This document shows, in pieces, positions 12,129-26,104 of a DNA stretch of 64,000 nucleotides (position 1 is the stretch's first letter; every line of letters begins with the position of its first letter). The notes under the pieces are model-generated. The model did not search any database, was not told where the DNA came from, and saw only the letters and a program-made list of their open reading frames with translations. The stretch is from Plecoglossus altivelis (lineage: Eukaryota; Chordata; Actinopteri; Osmeriformes; Plecoglossidae). The DNA lies in the NCBI GenBank assembly GCA_036571765.1, contig BROE01000022.1, positions 10,579,472 through 10,643,471 of the forward strand. The letters are read 5' to 3'. Made by a program: the position numbers and the translations under genes.

Positions 12129-15100
12129 AGATGGGACCGTCCCTGCGATGTGTGATACCTATCCCAGCCCGCTCGCTGACCTGACACACACGGAGCCGTG
12201 TCCTGTTCTCCACTTTGTTTAAACTTCCTCCTGTGACGCACACACAGAGTCCGGCTTGGTCAGCTACCCTACTTGGTGCGTGTTTCTGTGCGCAAGGGGT
12301 GCACATCCCTCGCCTCTCCGTCTCGACTTCCCGTGTGTTGTGCCCTCTGACACGCAGGGCAGACAACGCTAATGTGGCCCCTGACACACAAACAAACGCA
12401 AACACTCGCGCACACTCAGAGGGCAAGCGGTACTAAGTTGGCTCTTCTGGAATGCAGGGACTGTGACCAGGGGAACTTCCCACCTGACTGCACACGCTGT
12501 TTTAAAGATGCCGCGGTTGCACAACCCCTTGGTGTGTGTGTGTGCGTGTGCGTGTGTGTATGTGTGTGTGTGTGTGCGCGTGTGCGCGCGTATGTGTGTG
12601 CGTGCGCGCGCGTGTGTTTTCCTGTGCTCTATCTATGTCAACAAGCGCGGCCCTTTCCTTCCTGATGACTGGACCTTGTGACGCCTGATGCTCTTCTCAG
12701 TCTTGTAAGGAATCTTGGCTCTCGTTACAGGACCCCCAGCAACTCTCTCCCACACACACACACACTCTCACACAGCGTGTTATGTGATTGGCAGAAGTCA
12801 GTGCTGCTGGGTAGGATAGAGTTATATGGGTGGCAGGGTTGTGTGTGCAGTATTTAGTGGGTGTGCGAGTCTGGCATGTGGGTGGCAACACATACACACA
12901 CACACACACACACCCTCTCTGTTTCCCTCAGCACTGACAGCCACATGCTGTGTTCACTCCTCTGGAAGCTGAAGGAAATCAATGACCTGCTTTCTGTCGA
13001 TCCCACCCTCCTCTATCGATGTGTTTCTCTTCTGCCCCGATGGAGGGCCGGCCCTGTTTGACCCAATGTACTGTCTCTCCTCCCATACTGACTGTATGCC
13101 CTCTGTGTGCGGGAGTGTTTTACTGGTGCGCAAAAGTATGTAAAAAATCTAAAACAAAAAGATATACGATTGAAAATCTAACATTTTGTAAAAATTGCTA
13201 CTGTTAAATACGTCATTGTACATTACTGTATGTTGTGACATGCATTTGCTCTGGAGTTTGCGGACATGTAATTTATATGTAAACTGTTGGGACATAAATG
13301 ATCATTCAATGACTGCAGGTGTTCTTTCACATCGTGTACTCTGGCGTGTCAACACGTGCGATCGGTAATGCGGTTAGTCGTGTGCAATCGGTAATCAGTA
13401 AACCCTTAACCACATGTGTGACTGAGCGCTGTTCCTGTGGTCATCGTTCCAGAGAGCCGAGTGGTTCTGAGAATCGGAGGCAGTCAGAATGGCCCCAGTG
13501 TCCTCGCTCCCTGTTCCTGCCCGCTCTCTCTTTCCATCCTCAGTCACAGACTCCATTGTTACTGGTCGAGCTCCATCGCTGCCTCATCTGCCCTCCCTTT
13601 CATGGCCTAGCTGGTTCAAACCCAGGTCTATTTCAAGTGGTAACTGGTTTATTCCTGCTTCATCCCTGCCCCCCCCCCCCCTGGTCCTTTCCCCCCCGAC
13701 CTCGGCCCTCAGTCTTTTCTCCAGACTCGGGCCGGCCCCTCTTCCAGGAGCCCACACCCCTCCTAGCCTGGCCCCCATCCAAGCCCTCCACCCCTAGCAG
13801 TGCACCTCCTGTATATACCTGCTTTCTCCCACTCCTCCATCTTCTCCACCTGGTAAGGACTGCAGGTTAGGTCATAATGACTAACGGTTACTGAAACACT
13901 GGCGGTCGTAATGCAACACCTGCCCGGGTTATTTTGAACTCTCTGTGTGGTTCCGGTACAGTGACGGGAGGTCTAGACGTGTGGGATGTCGGTATTTGCC
14001 GATGCACTCACACAAAGACGCGTACAGGGTCTGGTGGATTGCAGAGTCACTTTGTGACAGTGGGGGGTTTTCTTTGGGGGGGGGGGGGGGGTTTGGGGGG
14101 GCTGGTGATTCACTCAGCTAACGGTGTTGTTCAGACAAAACACTGAGGCGTTGGAATGCGGCCTGATGACTTGGCCCCTCGACCACAAGAGTCAACATCT
14201 ATGGAAATCAAGCTGACGGTTGAGGGTTTCTCTGTGCTGAGTGTGAATATGTGTGTGTGTGTGTGTGTGTATGTGTGTTGTGTGGGGGGGGGGGGGGCTA
14301 AAGGATGTTAGCGTGGAACCGAGTTGGACCCTTTCTAGGTTGACAGTAATTCTCTCTCTCACATACACACACACACACACACACACAGTTCCATCTCTGT
14401 AACCCAGGCCGCAGGATGCAGTACTAAACCCGAGGGGGACAGCAGGAGGCGGTCGATCACGTTGATCGATCAAATGGCTGGTTGTCATGGAAAACCAGCG
14501 GGTGGGACAGGATAGTTAAAACAACAGGAAGCGTTTGTATACGGTGACCAGACAAAGGGCACAGCGTCGTCTCTGGTGCATAGTTTGCTCTGTGAGGGTA
14601 ATTATCTACTGATGAATGGGACGCCCCAGAAATCCTCTGCATGGATATTATGTAAATACGATGGCTGGACAAGAGGCTGAATTACGTCGCTCCCTGAGTC
14701 ACTCTGTGTAGTTTATGTTCTTGTAAATATCATTGTCTTGAAAATGGCAGTAAAAAAAGGATGGCAGTGTTTAATTTTGTCATGAAAACAATCAAAAATT
14801 GTTCCAAAAAAGAAATTGCTCAAACCGTTGGTTTCTTAATACCTCAGTACCACTTAATGCCACTTGTATAAATGTAGAAATCCTGTGTAAATGTTGTTTA
14901 TGGTGATTAGCATTGTAGCACATTCTTCTCCACGTGTGCTACACATGTGCGACTTTGTGTGTGTTTCACGAGCCTCGTTGTGAGAATGTGCTTCGAGTAC
15001 AGTGTGTGTGGTCACGTTTGAGAGACAAAGTGTGTGCGTGAGTTTCCTGATGTAAACTGCCGATAATAAGCTCGAGCAACAGGAAACTAGTAAAGTAGGA

Positions 15101-15416
15101 GGAAGCAATGATGTCATCTGTGGTGTACACACACACACACACAGGCCTACAGTACTTACACCAGGTGGTTCCCATCCTGGGAATCGTCTTTTGAGTGAGT
15201 TTGGGGAAATCTCTGTCAGCTCTGCTCCCGGTAAACAAACACACGTACACACACACACACACCCCCCCTCTGGCAGTCTGTCTCCTTAGTACCCCACCCT
15301 ATGGTGGCTCCTATAGAACTCTTCAGCCCCAAGGCATCCATCTTGTTTATGGCTGGATTTACAGGGATTCAGGAGGGCATAACAACAGCCATGCTTTAAT
15401 AACCCTACCTAATCAC

Positions 15417-15420
<4 letters not shown>

Positions 15421-15486
<66 letters not shown>

Positions 15487-15489
15487 TGT
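15421..15489. repeat. (TG)n microsatellite
   Basis: A TG run of about 32 units in the vwa8-rgcc intergenic region, one of the longest pure dinucleotide tracts in the window. Confidence 0.93.
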
Positions 15490-15842
15490 GTGTGTCTGCT
15501 GTATGCGTGCTCGTCAGCAGGCTGGTGCACTCTCACTCTGGGTCTGACTACAGCTTAAGGGGCTTATGAACACACTGCTGATTGCCACATAGATGAACAG
15601 AGTGGTAGGAGTGTGCTCACTGATCCACTACCTGCACAGACCAGATGATACAACACTGTTTCATTACGTCATTCAGTCATTGTTCCTGCAATCCGCCCAG
15701 ACCCTTGAAATCTATCCTTGTTTGGAGATAAACACTGTCGTTCGCTTCACCTGGCTTTTTGGCTCGTTAGCGTATCTATTTTTCTCTGCCCTGCTCTCTC
15801 TCACTCCTGTCTCTCTCTCTCTCTCTCATTCTCTCTCTCTCC

Positions 15843-15881
<39 letters not shown>

Positions 15882-17259
15882 TGCCCCCCCTCCCTCTCTC
15901 TGCATGTCGGACCTTGTTTAGCCATGCAGTTAAGGTTTCAGCCGAGTAAGTGATTTGCATATTTGCCCCCAATGGAAAAGCCATTCGTCTGCTGGGAGGC
16001 AGCGGAGGGCAACAACCCAACTATTACGGAGGCAAGAAGGAGCACCAATCAGGGGAGAGGATGTGGGCCGACACCCACACACCTTCAAGGGCCAGGACCT
16101 TCCATGGAGCTCTGGTGTATGTGCGTCTATGACCACGTAGGCTGTAAAACGTGCGTGTGTGTGTTTGTGACACATGGGGGAAATGACTAGCGTTAGCAGT
16201 ACTCTTATCAGTGTTCCCCCTCTCAACAGTCCCCCAGAGTGTCCCGACCGCAAACGAGGGGAGATTAGTATTTTCCCCCGAAACTGCAGCTCTGGTTAAT
16301 CGGTGTGGAGGCAACTGGGGGGGGCCGTGTCTCGGAATCAGACATCCTCCACAGCCTACGAGCTTCTCCACAGCTCAGCTCCGTGGACAGTGCTGAGGAT
16401 GTGGTTTCCTTCTGCCGCTGCTGCTGCGGTCGCCCTGCCGGTGGGGACAAGATTACACCGTAGTCCCTGACAACAGCAGAACACAGTCGGATACATCGCG
16501 TTTGTGGTTTCCGGTTCATTTGCTTTGAGTGTGAATCGGTGCTGATCTGAACACTTTCCTTGGCAACACCTAAACAGCAACGAGACTGGTCGTTCCTTCT
16601 AAACAAGGAAAAATAAGAAGTGAATCTGCTTGTGTTTTCCAGCAGCAGTCAGACGTCTCTATTTCTCTGACTTTCCTTCTCCTTCACCCACCCACACACC
16701 CACACACACACACACACTCTGTGTCCCTTCCTCTCCTCCTTCACCCTTCTCCTCCACATACACTCTCTGTCTCAAATGATTTATGGGGCCAAACTGGCAA
16801 ACCGGATCTCTGGCATGAGAGAAGCGAAGTGTTTGTGAAGCAGTTATCATCACTCGGGGCAGGAAGGGGAGCAGGGAGGAACATCAGCACATCAGGGAGG
16901 GGCAACAGTAGATTCTCAGGGCTCGAGCAGTTTGCAGGCAGTCTTGCCCCCCCCCCCCCCCCCCATCTGCCCAGCCATGACCCCGAACCCCATGCGATCC
17001 CAGGGATGAAGACCACAAGAATGTGATCTTTGTAGGCCGCGTCTTGTTTTCATCTCCGTCCCTGCCTGTTTATTGTCATAGCGACAGAGTGTGATCGGCA
17101 GAGGAAAGTCATCCCTTTCACAGGTTAACCTTTGTCACCCGCTCAACATCCCTATGTGCTGACTGACTGCAATAACCCTGGATGTAGTGCACACACCCAC
17201 AAACACATAAATTTGCGCTCTAGTGCAGATCCTTTCCTTTAATTTCTCATCTGTTTTCC

Positions 17260-17640
17260 TCACCTCCCTCGCTCTCATTCCTGCCTCCCCCTCCTTCTCA
17301 CTTCCTCTGTCTTGCAGCCTCCTGCCCAGCTGCTCTCTCTCTCTTGCTTTACGTCCTTCTCTCTCTCACCCTCTCTCTCCCTCCAGTTCTACCTCCTTCT
17401 CTCTCTTGCACTTCTTCCATCTCTCTCTCGCCCTCCCTCTTGCTCTACGTCCTTCTCTCTCTCACCCTCTCTCCCTCCTGCTCTGCCTCCTTCTCTCTCT
17501 TGCCCTCTCTCCTGCTCTACCTCCGTCTTTCCCTTTCTTTCTTTCTCTCTCTCTTCCTCCCTCCCTCCCTCCCTCTCCCTGGCTGGCTGGCTGGCTGGCC
17601 TTGGCTTTAGCACAGCCAGCTGTGCTTCTGTCTCTCTCTC
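17260..17640. repeat. CT-rich polypyrimidine region
   Basis: About 380 bp of C and T only or nearly so, with recurring words such as CTCTCTCACCCTCTC and TTGCTCTACGTCCTTCTC at irregular spacing. A short (GGCTGGCT)n tract follows at 17580-17600. It accounts for the Ser/Leu/Pro-rich open frames on the + strand. Confidence 0.8.
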
Positions 17641-19515
17641 CAGAACAATCCCAATGCTGCTGGATAATGGAGACGAATGTTCAGGCGGAATTCCTCCAGC
17701 GTGATGGTGAGCTAGCACTTGCACAGAATCCAGTTTGTACACGATCATGGCCTTCTTCTATAGCAAAACAACATAGGGTTTGTCAGCAGTCTGTTCAGAT
17801 GCAGGTGGTTGGATACAGGTGGAAGGGGGGATCCCTGTAGGATGTTTGATCTGAACCTCCGTGCGTCCCTGATGGCTGAAGCACCGTAAACAGACTCCTG
17901 CAATTCCATGCGACACCCACTGACGGAGGTTAGCAGGCAAACGCATGCTGCCATGGTGTGTCGTACGGTCCGTGATGGAGGTGTCTGTCAGCAGGGGAAG
18001 ATCCATCATTTTGTTCAGCATGAGCGTACAGTCGAACACACACCTCACACACTCCGGTCCTCCAGATGTCGTGCTGACGCTCCACATTCCTCCCCACGCG
18101 GCCTCCCAAAATGCCACAAAACGGGAGCACGGTCTCTCCTCTTTTTTTTCTTTGCACGTGCGTGTTTGTTGTTGAGTGTGAGAGCACACACGTATGTATG
18201 GTGACCTTTGGCCTACATCCAGGAAGCGTACCAGGAATTTGGGAAAAACAAGGAAAGAGAGCCGTTTTTCCTCGTCATTTCCAACCTCTGTTCTGGAAGT
18301 CTCCAGAGCACATCTATAAAAGAACTAGGAGTTTTCACATGGCTTCCGCCTCTCTAATCACTATTGATAGTTCTTCTACAGGGCATCAGTCCTGAACACT
18401 ACGCCCAGGGAGTTGGTTAAACAAAAACAGACTTTTCCTCTCTGCTCCTTCCTCAGACAGCCTCCCTTGCTGGCTCTGTCAAAGCCTTCTTTCATGCTAA
18501 ACCACTCCAGACAGAGAGAGAAGCTCAAAATCCTAATTAGCCTAGCTGTATTTAGTCTTTCCTGCATGTCTGTGGCTAGGGCTGGCCTAATGACTGAGGT
18601 AGTTCCGTTGGACGGGCGTGAAGCGTGCGGATCGACCGGCTCCTGGCTCAGCAGTGTGGGCGGCTTCAAGAGGTTTTTCCTCCTGTTGATCATATCAAAT
18701 GGTAGAAATGAACTTGCAGCTGGACGCAGCCTAAACCTGACCCAGGGTGACATGTTTAAACTGGATAATCCACTTGAACATCTATCACCGTCTGAAGAAT
18801 ACACCACTTCTAGCAGACGTTAACTGCCAGGTACTGAACAATCTCGAATGGCTGTCGTCTATTATTCTACCCTCAACCTGTGCCACTCAGCGATACAAAA
18901 GCCCAAATATCTCCCCATAGAGGAAGGTATCTGGCCTGTCAGTCTGGATTAGGCTTTTTGTGCTAGTTGAGCTCAGATTAGGCCTCTGATCTGATGACGC
19001 TGGGCTCCACAATGCCCTGTTAAGAAGCTTCTGGAACCTCACATCAGCTCCAGAGCAGGTTAACGAGGTACTCATGTGAAGTGGCTGAGAGCCAAACAAG
19101 ATCACGGAGCGTGCCCAGTCTTGTCTTAATGATTCACTCCTTCCCTGTCCTTCTCTCTCTCTCACTCTCCTCTCCTTCTCTTGCTCTCATGGTCTCTCTC
19201 CCTCGCTGTTTATCCACAAGAGATGACAGGAGCATGAAAAGCTTGCAGAGGAGTGATGCTAAAGGCTGTGGTAATGTGACAGCATATCGTCCCGCCTGTC
19301 CAGAGAGAGACGGATGAGATGAAGGACATGTGCTTTGTGTAATCTCAGGATGCACAAACACACACGGTCATACGTAGGTTTAGGCTCGTTCACACAGTTG
19401 ACCTCCTGTCACATGAGTCAAGCGCTTTACATCTGGGCAAGTATAGGCATAGCTGCAGAAGAAACCTTCGGAGTCTGGTAACAATCCAGTCTACACACAC
19501 ACATGCACACACACA

Positions 19516-19557
<42 letters not shown>

Positions 19558-20763
19558 CACACACACTCTCTCTCTCTCACACACACACACCCACACACAC
19601 ACACTGTGATAAATGAATGGAGACACCCCTGCTTTGTCTGCAGGGGGACAGCACTTTGCCTGTTTTCACTGCCCGCCTTTGAGCAGCAATTATCAGGGTA
19701 ATTTAATTCCCATCAACCTGCCGCCCCCAGATCTGCAGTGGATGAAGGGACAGGGTGTGTGTGCAGGAGGGAGCAGAGGGGGGGTGGAGGGGTCACCAGG
19801 TAAAGAAGTAAAGAGAACTGAGTAAATAGATCCTCCCCTCTCTCCCCACTCTTCCCTCCCTCCCCTCTCCCCCCTCTCTCCACTCTTTCCCCTCTCCCCT
19901 CTCCCCCTCCTCCCTCTCTCCCTCTACCCCTCTCTCCCCTCTCCAGACCTCTCTCTCGCCCTCTCTTCAGCCCCTCTCCTCTCCCCTCTTTCCTCCTTCT
20001 GCGTCGCCGCGTCTTCCATCCTGCCCCCCTTCTTCCTTCCTCTTCCGTTCTTAGGCTCCAAGGCTCGTTCGAGGAGAATCTGTGCCATGGCTGCTGTTTG
20101 ATACTTCTGAAGCTAGATGAAGGGCTGCTTCGGTCCTACCCCCCCTCTATTATACCTGCAGTAGGGAGGTTTAATGGAGGGAGGAGCAGAGAGGGCAATG
20201 AAGACAAGAACAGAGGGATTTGAAACGAGCGGAGGGGAAGATTTATAAACAGAGCAGAAAAGAGCGCGAGTAGAAAAAGACTGACTGGCCCCCAGCCTTG
20301 ACGAAAAAGCAGGAGGGAGACGGAGAGACAAGAGAAGGTGGTGATGTTGAGAGAAGGGTGAGGGGAAGAGATAGAAGAGGGGAGGAAGAAGGACATTTGA
20401 AAGCAGCAAGCCTGGGAGGAGATGGGTGAGGAGAGGGGCAGAGCTCAGACTGCTGGGTTCACATTGTTGTGACTCGAGCATCTGTTGGAACTTAATTATT
20501 AACCAATTCCTTTTTTTCAGATAAAACAAGAAACCTCTGACCAGCTGACCATGTGCATTTGCAAGAAGCTAAAAGGGTTGAATTATTGAGTTGAGAAGGT
20601 GGTTTCAATATTTGAAAGGACTTCATGCAAGGAAAGAATAAGACTTTTGTTCATGAGGTCAATTTTCTGGTGTTTGGGAAAAAATTGCGAAAGAGCAGCT
20701 TGCGCGAATTTGTCTCTCCAAAATGCTTATATTAATAGCTATCAGGATGGCAGCTCCACCACC

Positions 20764-20793
20764 AGCTGGTGGTGTTACTAAACACCACCAGCT
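20764..20793. other. Perfect 13-bp hairpin next to an 18-bp palindrome
   Basis: AGCTGGTGGTGTT (20764-20776) and AACACCACCAGCT (20781-20793) are exact reverse complements separated by ACTA. The left arm overlaps a perfect 18-bp palindrome at 20757-20774 (CACCACCAGCTGGTGGTG). The sequence could fold two ways. No known element was recognised around it. Confidence 0.7.
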
Positions 20794-20997
20794 CCACATT
20801 GTACTTAGTAGCTGCATCTGCATGTTGAACATGTCTGATGTGTTACGTTCTGAGGCAGATAAAGAACAGGAGCTGTTTAGCACCGGGTGGCTGTGCGCCC
20901 TGCTCCCCAAGGTGAGGGGGAATGTCTATTACTCACATCCTCTCTCTGTCTCTCTCTGTCTCTCTCTCTCTCTGTCTCTCTCTCTCCCTCTCTCTCC

Positions 20998-21031
<34 letters not shown>

Positions 21032-21526
21032 GTCTTTCTCACACTTAAACCACTCTCTCATACTTTCAATTTTGATAGCCCTTTATCCTTTTGATATCCT
21101 TATCTCGTAGGAGTCTCTGAGACGCCATTGTTCCTAAAGTCCCTCCAACTATATTGTTATCTATTCAAATGAGAGCCGTCCCACCCACACTGTCCGAGTC
21201 CTCCGACCACACCCTGCTAAACAAAAGACAGGCATTGAGGACTTACCGATGTACCTGGTACGAAGAAGATGGAGAGAAGTCAGTGAAAGCGAGTGTCAGA
21301 GACCGTGAGGTTGAGAGGGTGTAAAGAGTTAGTGATGCAGGGGGATGTAGAGAGATGCATAGATAAGAGAGCGAGGCGGAGGGATGGAGAGAGAGATGAG
21401 GAGATTGAATGTTGGATCTTGGAAGCCAGACAGACCAGATGGAAACCAGACGGTCCTGGAGGGAGGGGAGCAGAGGCCACGACATCACACTGCCTTCTGG
21501 GGTCTGCCTTACTCCACACACACACA

Positions 21527-21558
<32 letters not shown>

Positions 21559-23693
21559 CATGCACACACACACACACACATGCACACACACACACACACG
21601 CAGGGATGGATCTCAGATGCCTCTGTGTTGATGTGCCATCATTATCAAAGTTAGAATCCTCGAAACACTGACACTTAAAGATCGATCCAACTACAGCTTG
21701 GCGTTGTTGTGATATGATCACATGCTGTTTTGTTCATATTGGAGAAACCCGAGCCTGATCTTTTCATGTATAAACTGATGTCGTGGGTCAGCTAAACTGT
21801 ATCAGACCCGCAGGCCTGCTGCTGAACAATACTGGATGACCAACGTCCAGTTCAATGTCAGTCTGTTGTAACTGTTCGAACTTTTGGGAGGTTTCGGAGC
21901 AACGGTAACAGCAGAATGGCCACATTTCACTTGTCGTAAGTGGCAGCATTTTGTTTCTGGTGTGCCTCAGCCCGTTGCCAACAAGACCACATTTTGGCAA
22001 CCGTTACCGTTAATGTTGCAAAATACTGTAATTTGACAAGCCTTAAAATGGCCTCAAGAAAAACATTTTACGCATAACTAACACTTGAGAAAGCTTCAAA
22101 TCATGTTTCAAAATGTCTCCCTCCGTGAAGCAAATCTGTTTTAACGATACATCGCGAAAGCTGATGTCGAGGCTCCATCTGTTCGATGTATTTGCCATTC
22201 TTTAGGAGAGTCATCCCAGTTGGCTTACAGAGATATAGGGACAGGAGACTCAATAGAGGTCACTTTGGCCAATAGAAATAGAGTATAATAAGTGGCCCTG
22301 CCCCTTCTCATCTCCTTGGTAACTCCGTGACCTGTAACCTGGCAACCTGTTCTAGGGAGTTTGGAGGTTAGGAACCTGGGGTCAGCCCTGCGGAGTCCCA
22401 TTTCTTCTTAAATCATTTGTGACCTGGTTGTGTGTCCTTTCATACAAATACAGATCGCTGCGGTTTTACTTCAAAAAATTATTTTTAGGAATGTTTCATT
22501 CTTACTGGGACAGTTATTTTAGTTGGGTCTGTTGGTTTATAGATATTACACAATGAGACTGACTGACTTACATTTGACTGGCTTGTCAACCACCGAAACT
22601 GTTTGTCTGACCAGCTGACATCACCGATGGAGTGTCTGGATGACCAAATGGCTTACTGTCTATCGATCACCTCATACAGAGGAAAAACATACTCTGACAC
22701 ACGTTCACAACCTCATGTAGATAACTCAACACCCTCAACTTCACCCAACAAATTGATTTGAATCATTTCCCACACATTCCTGCGGTTAGAATGAACAACC
22801 ATTAACCGAAACCTCAGCCGTGTGGTTACGTGAGGTCATGGAAACTCCTCAGTGCGAACCACAACCCCTGTGGACATTTCTTGGAATCCGTCCAGTGGTC
22901 AGTTGGGCAGCTGTGTCCAGACTCACGGGTTCCACGGTGGGCCTGGCTCTTCGGAGCTCGCCTGCAGCGTTGACATCATCAGGCTCTCGCGCTCCTCCGC
23001 CGCACGTGTTTAACGAGAACAAGTTAGAAGAGCATCGAGCCCCTGCTGCTACCACAACAAGGAGAAAACAGAACGGATGTCGGTGGAAAATGTGTTTCCC
23101 TGAGAGATAACAGTGAGAAGCCGTAGGACGTTTTGCGGTCGTGAGCAGGTCTTTTCAGCTATCTTCTAGCACCTGCTCCCGAGTCCTATTCAACTGAAAA
23201 CATTCCCCCTCGTAAATTATCTTCTGAGTCATCTCCAGCAACCCCCAGGTCTGAGCGTGGGCCTCTGGGTGGCCTCTGACAAAACGCTGTGTGCGTGTGT
23301 GTGTGTGTGTGTGTAGGGGGGGGGTGTGTGTGTGTGGGGGGGGGGGTGCACATGCAATCGTACATGCCTCTGAGTGGTGAGGTCATGGGACTGCTGAGTG
23401 TGAGAGAAGGTCGTTTTGAGAAGTGATAGGAGGAACCTTCCTCGTCATACTACAGCAATGTTTGGTGTATGGAAACTTCAGTCTGCTTGTTTGAATCATC
23501 ATCTGATTATAAAACAAGGGCAATTGCGCAATACCACTGAACATCAAATGCAGACGTTGACCATATGGTTCAGCATTAAGTCATAGAAAATGCGGATTCC
23601 CCTTTAAACTCTAGCCCCAGTGAAGAAAGTGGCAGGGCATTGTCATCTATTGAAAGCTAGACTTCAGTTTGAGGGTTATTCAGACCCTCAGGT

Positions 23694-23970
23694 CACACAC
23701 ACACACACACACAGACAGACATGCACACGCACATACACACACACATACACACACACACATACACATACTGACACGCACACAGACAGACACACACACACAG
23801 ACACACACACAGACACACACACACACAGACAGACACACACAGACACACACACACACAGACACATACACACACACACACATACACACACTGACACGCACAC
23901 AGACAGACACACACACACAGACACACACACAGACACATACACACACACATACACAGACACACACACACGC
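23694..23970. repeat. Compound CA/CAGA/CATA microsatellite with an internal 120-bp duplication
   Basis: A mixed array of ACAC, ACAGAC and ACATAC units. The block at about 23767-23815 (starting CTGACACGCACACAGACAGA) recurs nearly unchanged at about 23887-23935, giving a 120-bp higher-order period. All reading frames over it are repeat translations. Confidence 0.9.
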
Positions 23971-26098
23971 AGGCACTCGTGCTTTGAGCCCCTCTCCCTT
24001 GCTCCTTGGACTGCCAAACCTGACATCTGGCCTGCAGTGATCTGCGGGCGGAGCGGTCACCGAACATGATGATCACCCCGCAGTGGAGTGCTGTCTCACC
24101 ACGATGTGAGTGTCCTCATCTCTGACTGCCTGAGCTGCACCCTGAGCTTTTCACATGAGCTCCAGTCCACGTTCCAATCAGGATGATCCTGGTAACTGGG
24201 CTGCCCCTGAAGTCTTACTGACAAGACTCTGACAGGTTTGGGCTTGTCTCTAGAATATGAGATTGTCACCATCCCTGCCTTCTTGCACCATCTCACCTGA
24301 ACTCCAAACTAGCTCACTTTCTATCCCAGTTGCCTGCAGCCTGTTCCACGATGCCTGCCGCTGATGTCTATTTTCTCTCTAACTGCATGACCGCTTCCCC
24401 AATCCCATCCCTCTCTCTCTGTCTCTCTCTGTATCTCTCTCTCTCCACCTCTCCCCGTCCCACGCCTCTGCCTGTCTCTCCAATATTCCCACACTTCCAG
24501 CCCTGTGTGCTTGGCCGTGGCTCTGGCCAGGTCCCCTGCCAAACCCAGCCCTGGCTGCTCCTGCCCTGGCCCCAAAAGGTGCTTCCTTGTGCCAACTAGG
24601 AGAGCTGTTGTCCCAGAGGGACAATACCTTGCATCAACATGCTTCACGTTTCACGCTGCCCCTGCCAACATGCCTGCTTCCCTGGCACAGAACAATGAGA
24701 ACAGGTGGGTTCAGTCTGTGATATGGTGGGCTCTGCCCCACAGGCACAGGCTTCTATCAGCCATACTAAAGAAACAGACTGGATGTGAACTCTGGGCCAG
24801 TTTCCTGCCGCCAGATGAATGTGCCTGGCTGACGGGGCCCGCCGCTTGGCTGGACAGGCGAGACAGACACACTGACTGGGTCTGGGATGTGCTGGACAGA
24901 CGCCTGGACAGATGTGAGTGACAGAGCAGCTTTTCCTAATGATGGGGCTTTCATCCTCTGGCTCACTGACTGACTGACTGACTGACTTACTGACCATGTG
25001 TGATGGTACATATTACATGTGAAATCATATACGAGGGATTGGAAGGTTGAAGTCTTTAAATCAATTGTAAATGTCTCCTGTGTTCATACAGGCCTGCACC
25101 AGCTCTCTTGGCAACATGATGTCCACAGAGAGGACTGGTTTGCTTACAGCCTCTGACCCCCTATGCCGTCATGGTAACCAGGGGTCATCCCTGGCTGATC
25201 GCCTGGCCTGGAAATAGACCTTTGGTGCTGGTGGGGGGATGGGCTGTTACACAACAAACTTCCCGCTTTGTTGAGTGGTTGAGTAATGACTGTGAGTCAT
25301 GGGATCTGTCATATCTATTTTTGTGTGTGTGCGCGCGCGCGTGTGTCACTCACATTGCTGTCATGTGCGTTGTCACCATAGGGAGTATGCAGTCACACCT
25401 TCTCTCCCTCTGACTGCGCCTTCTGTCAAAACGACACGAAAAGGCTCCACAATCCCGACAGTGGATGACCAGTCGTTCGTAGACCCTGCCCAAGTCGTCA
25501 GGAAGCAGAAGCCCTTTAAAGGAGAGGCGCTGACTGTCTGGCTGAACGCTGGCTCCAGGAGAGACCTCGGAGGAAGAGGTCAGGACAGGGATAGAATCAG
25601 TGACAGCAGGGACACATGGTCACAGTCGCCCACGGGAACGGACAGGGACCAAGGATGTGGGGGACAGTGGAGTGTTGGGGAGGGGGAGGGGGCACTAGCA
25701 GGACACCCCTGAGGGTGACGAGGTGGAGAGGAACCAGTTGTCTGCTGTCAGCCAACAGGCTCAATCTCAAACCAGTCAGCAACATTTTATTGTCCTACGT
25801 TTACAGTCCTTCATTTGGTTGAATTCTCCCGATGTCAGAGATACCGACAGGGACTGGGTTGTGCAAGCAGTGTGCTACTGTATATCCAGGAGCCACTCTG
25901 TGGTACTGTGCATGTGTTCTGATTTATGACCCTTCCTCTTAGAATATTTCACAGGATTTTGAAGCAGAGTCACGTAGCTGTGGGTTGCCAGGTTGGAGGT
26001 GTTAATCATCCAACCTTCTGATGGGTGACCGAGAAACCAGTCAGAAATCCAAAATAAAGACAAGGGGTTGTTTTGAAAACATCCATAGAAATATTCAT

Positions 26099-26104
26099 TT
26101 TATT
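26099..26104 (-). terminator. rgcc poly(A) signal AATAAA (- strand)
   Basis: AATAAA on the - strand about 850 bp beyond the rgcc stop. The preceding 3' UTR (26105-26949) is strongly AT-rich between 26100 and 26440 and holds ATTTA pentamers on the RNA strand, as expected for an unstable inducible transcript. Cleavage would fall near 26080. Confidence 0.6.

Larger units (their letters stand above)
11779..26080. other. Intergenic region between convergent vwa8 and rgcc
   Basis: About 14 kb with no gene I can support. The first part must hold the vwa8 3' UTR, whose end I cannot place. Contents seen: CA/TG microsatellites (12079-12127, about 12536-12620, about 14247-14278, 15421-15489, 19498-19604, 21517-21601, 23694-23970), CT-rich tracts (15811-15900, 17260-17640, 19828-20045, 20940-21035), homopolymer G or C runs (14076-14091, 16947-16964), a 13-bp perfect hairpin (20764-20793) and an AT-rich stretch (13138-13300). 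Open frames at 18376-18823 and 25299-25712 are unassigned. No transposase or reverse transcriptase fragment was recognised. Confidence 0.6.

Noticed and set aside
17223..17840. 205-codon frame, Ser/Leu/Pro-rich, + strand
   Set aside because: Translation of a CT-rich tract without any domain.
18376..18823. Overlapping frames of 136 and 143 codons on both strands
   Set aside because: Neither translation resembles a known family and no splice context or promoter was seen; likely chance.
23620..24076. Frames of 112-149 codons encoding His/Thr or Cys/Val repeats
   Set aside because: Translation of a compound CA microsatellite.
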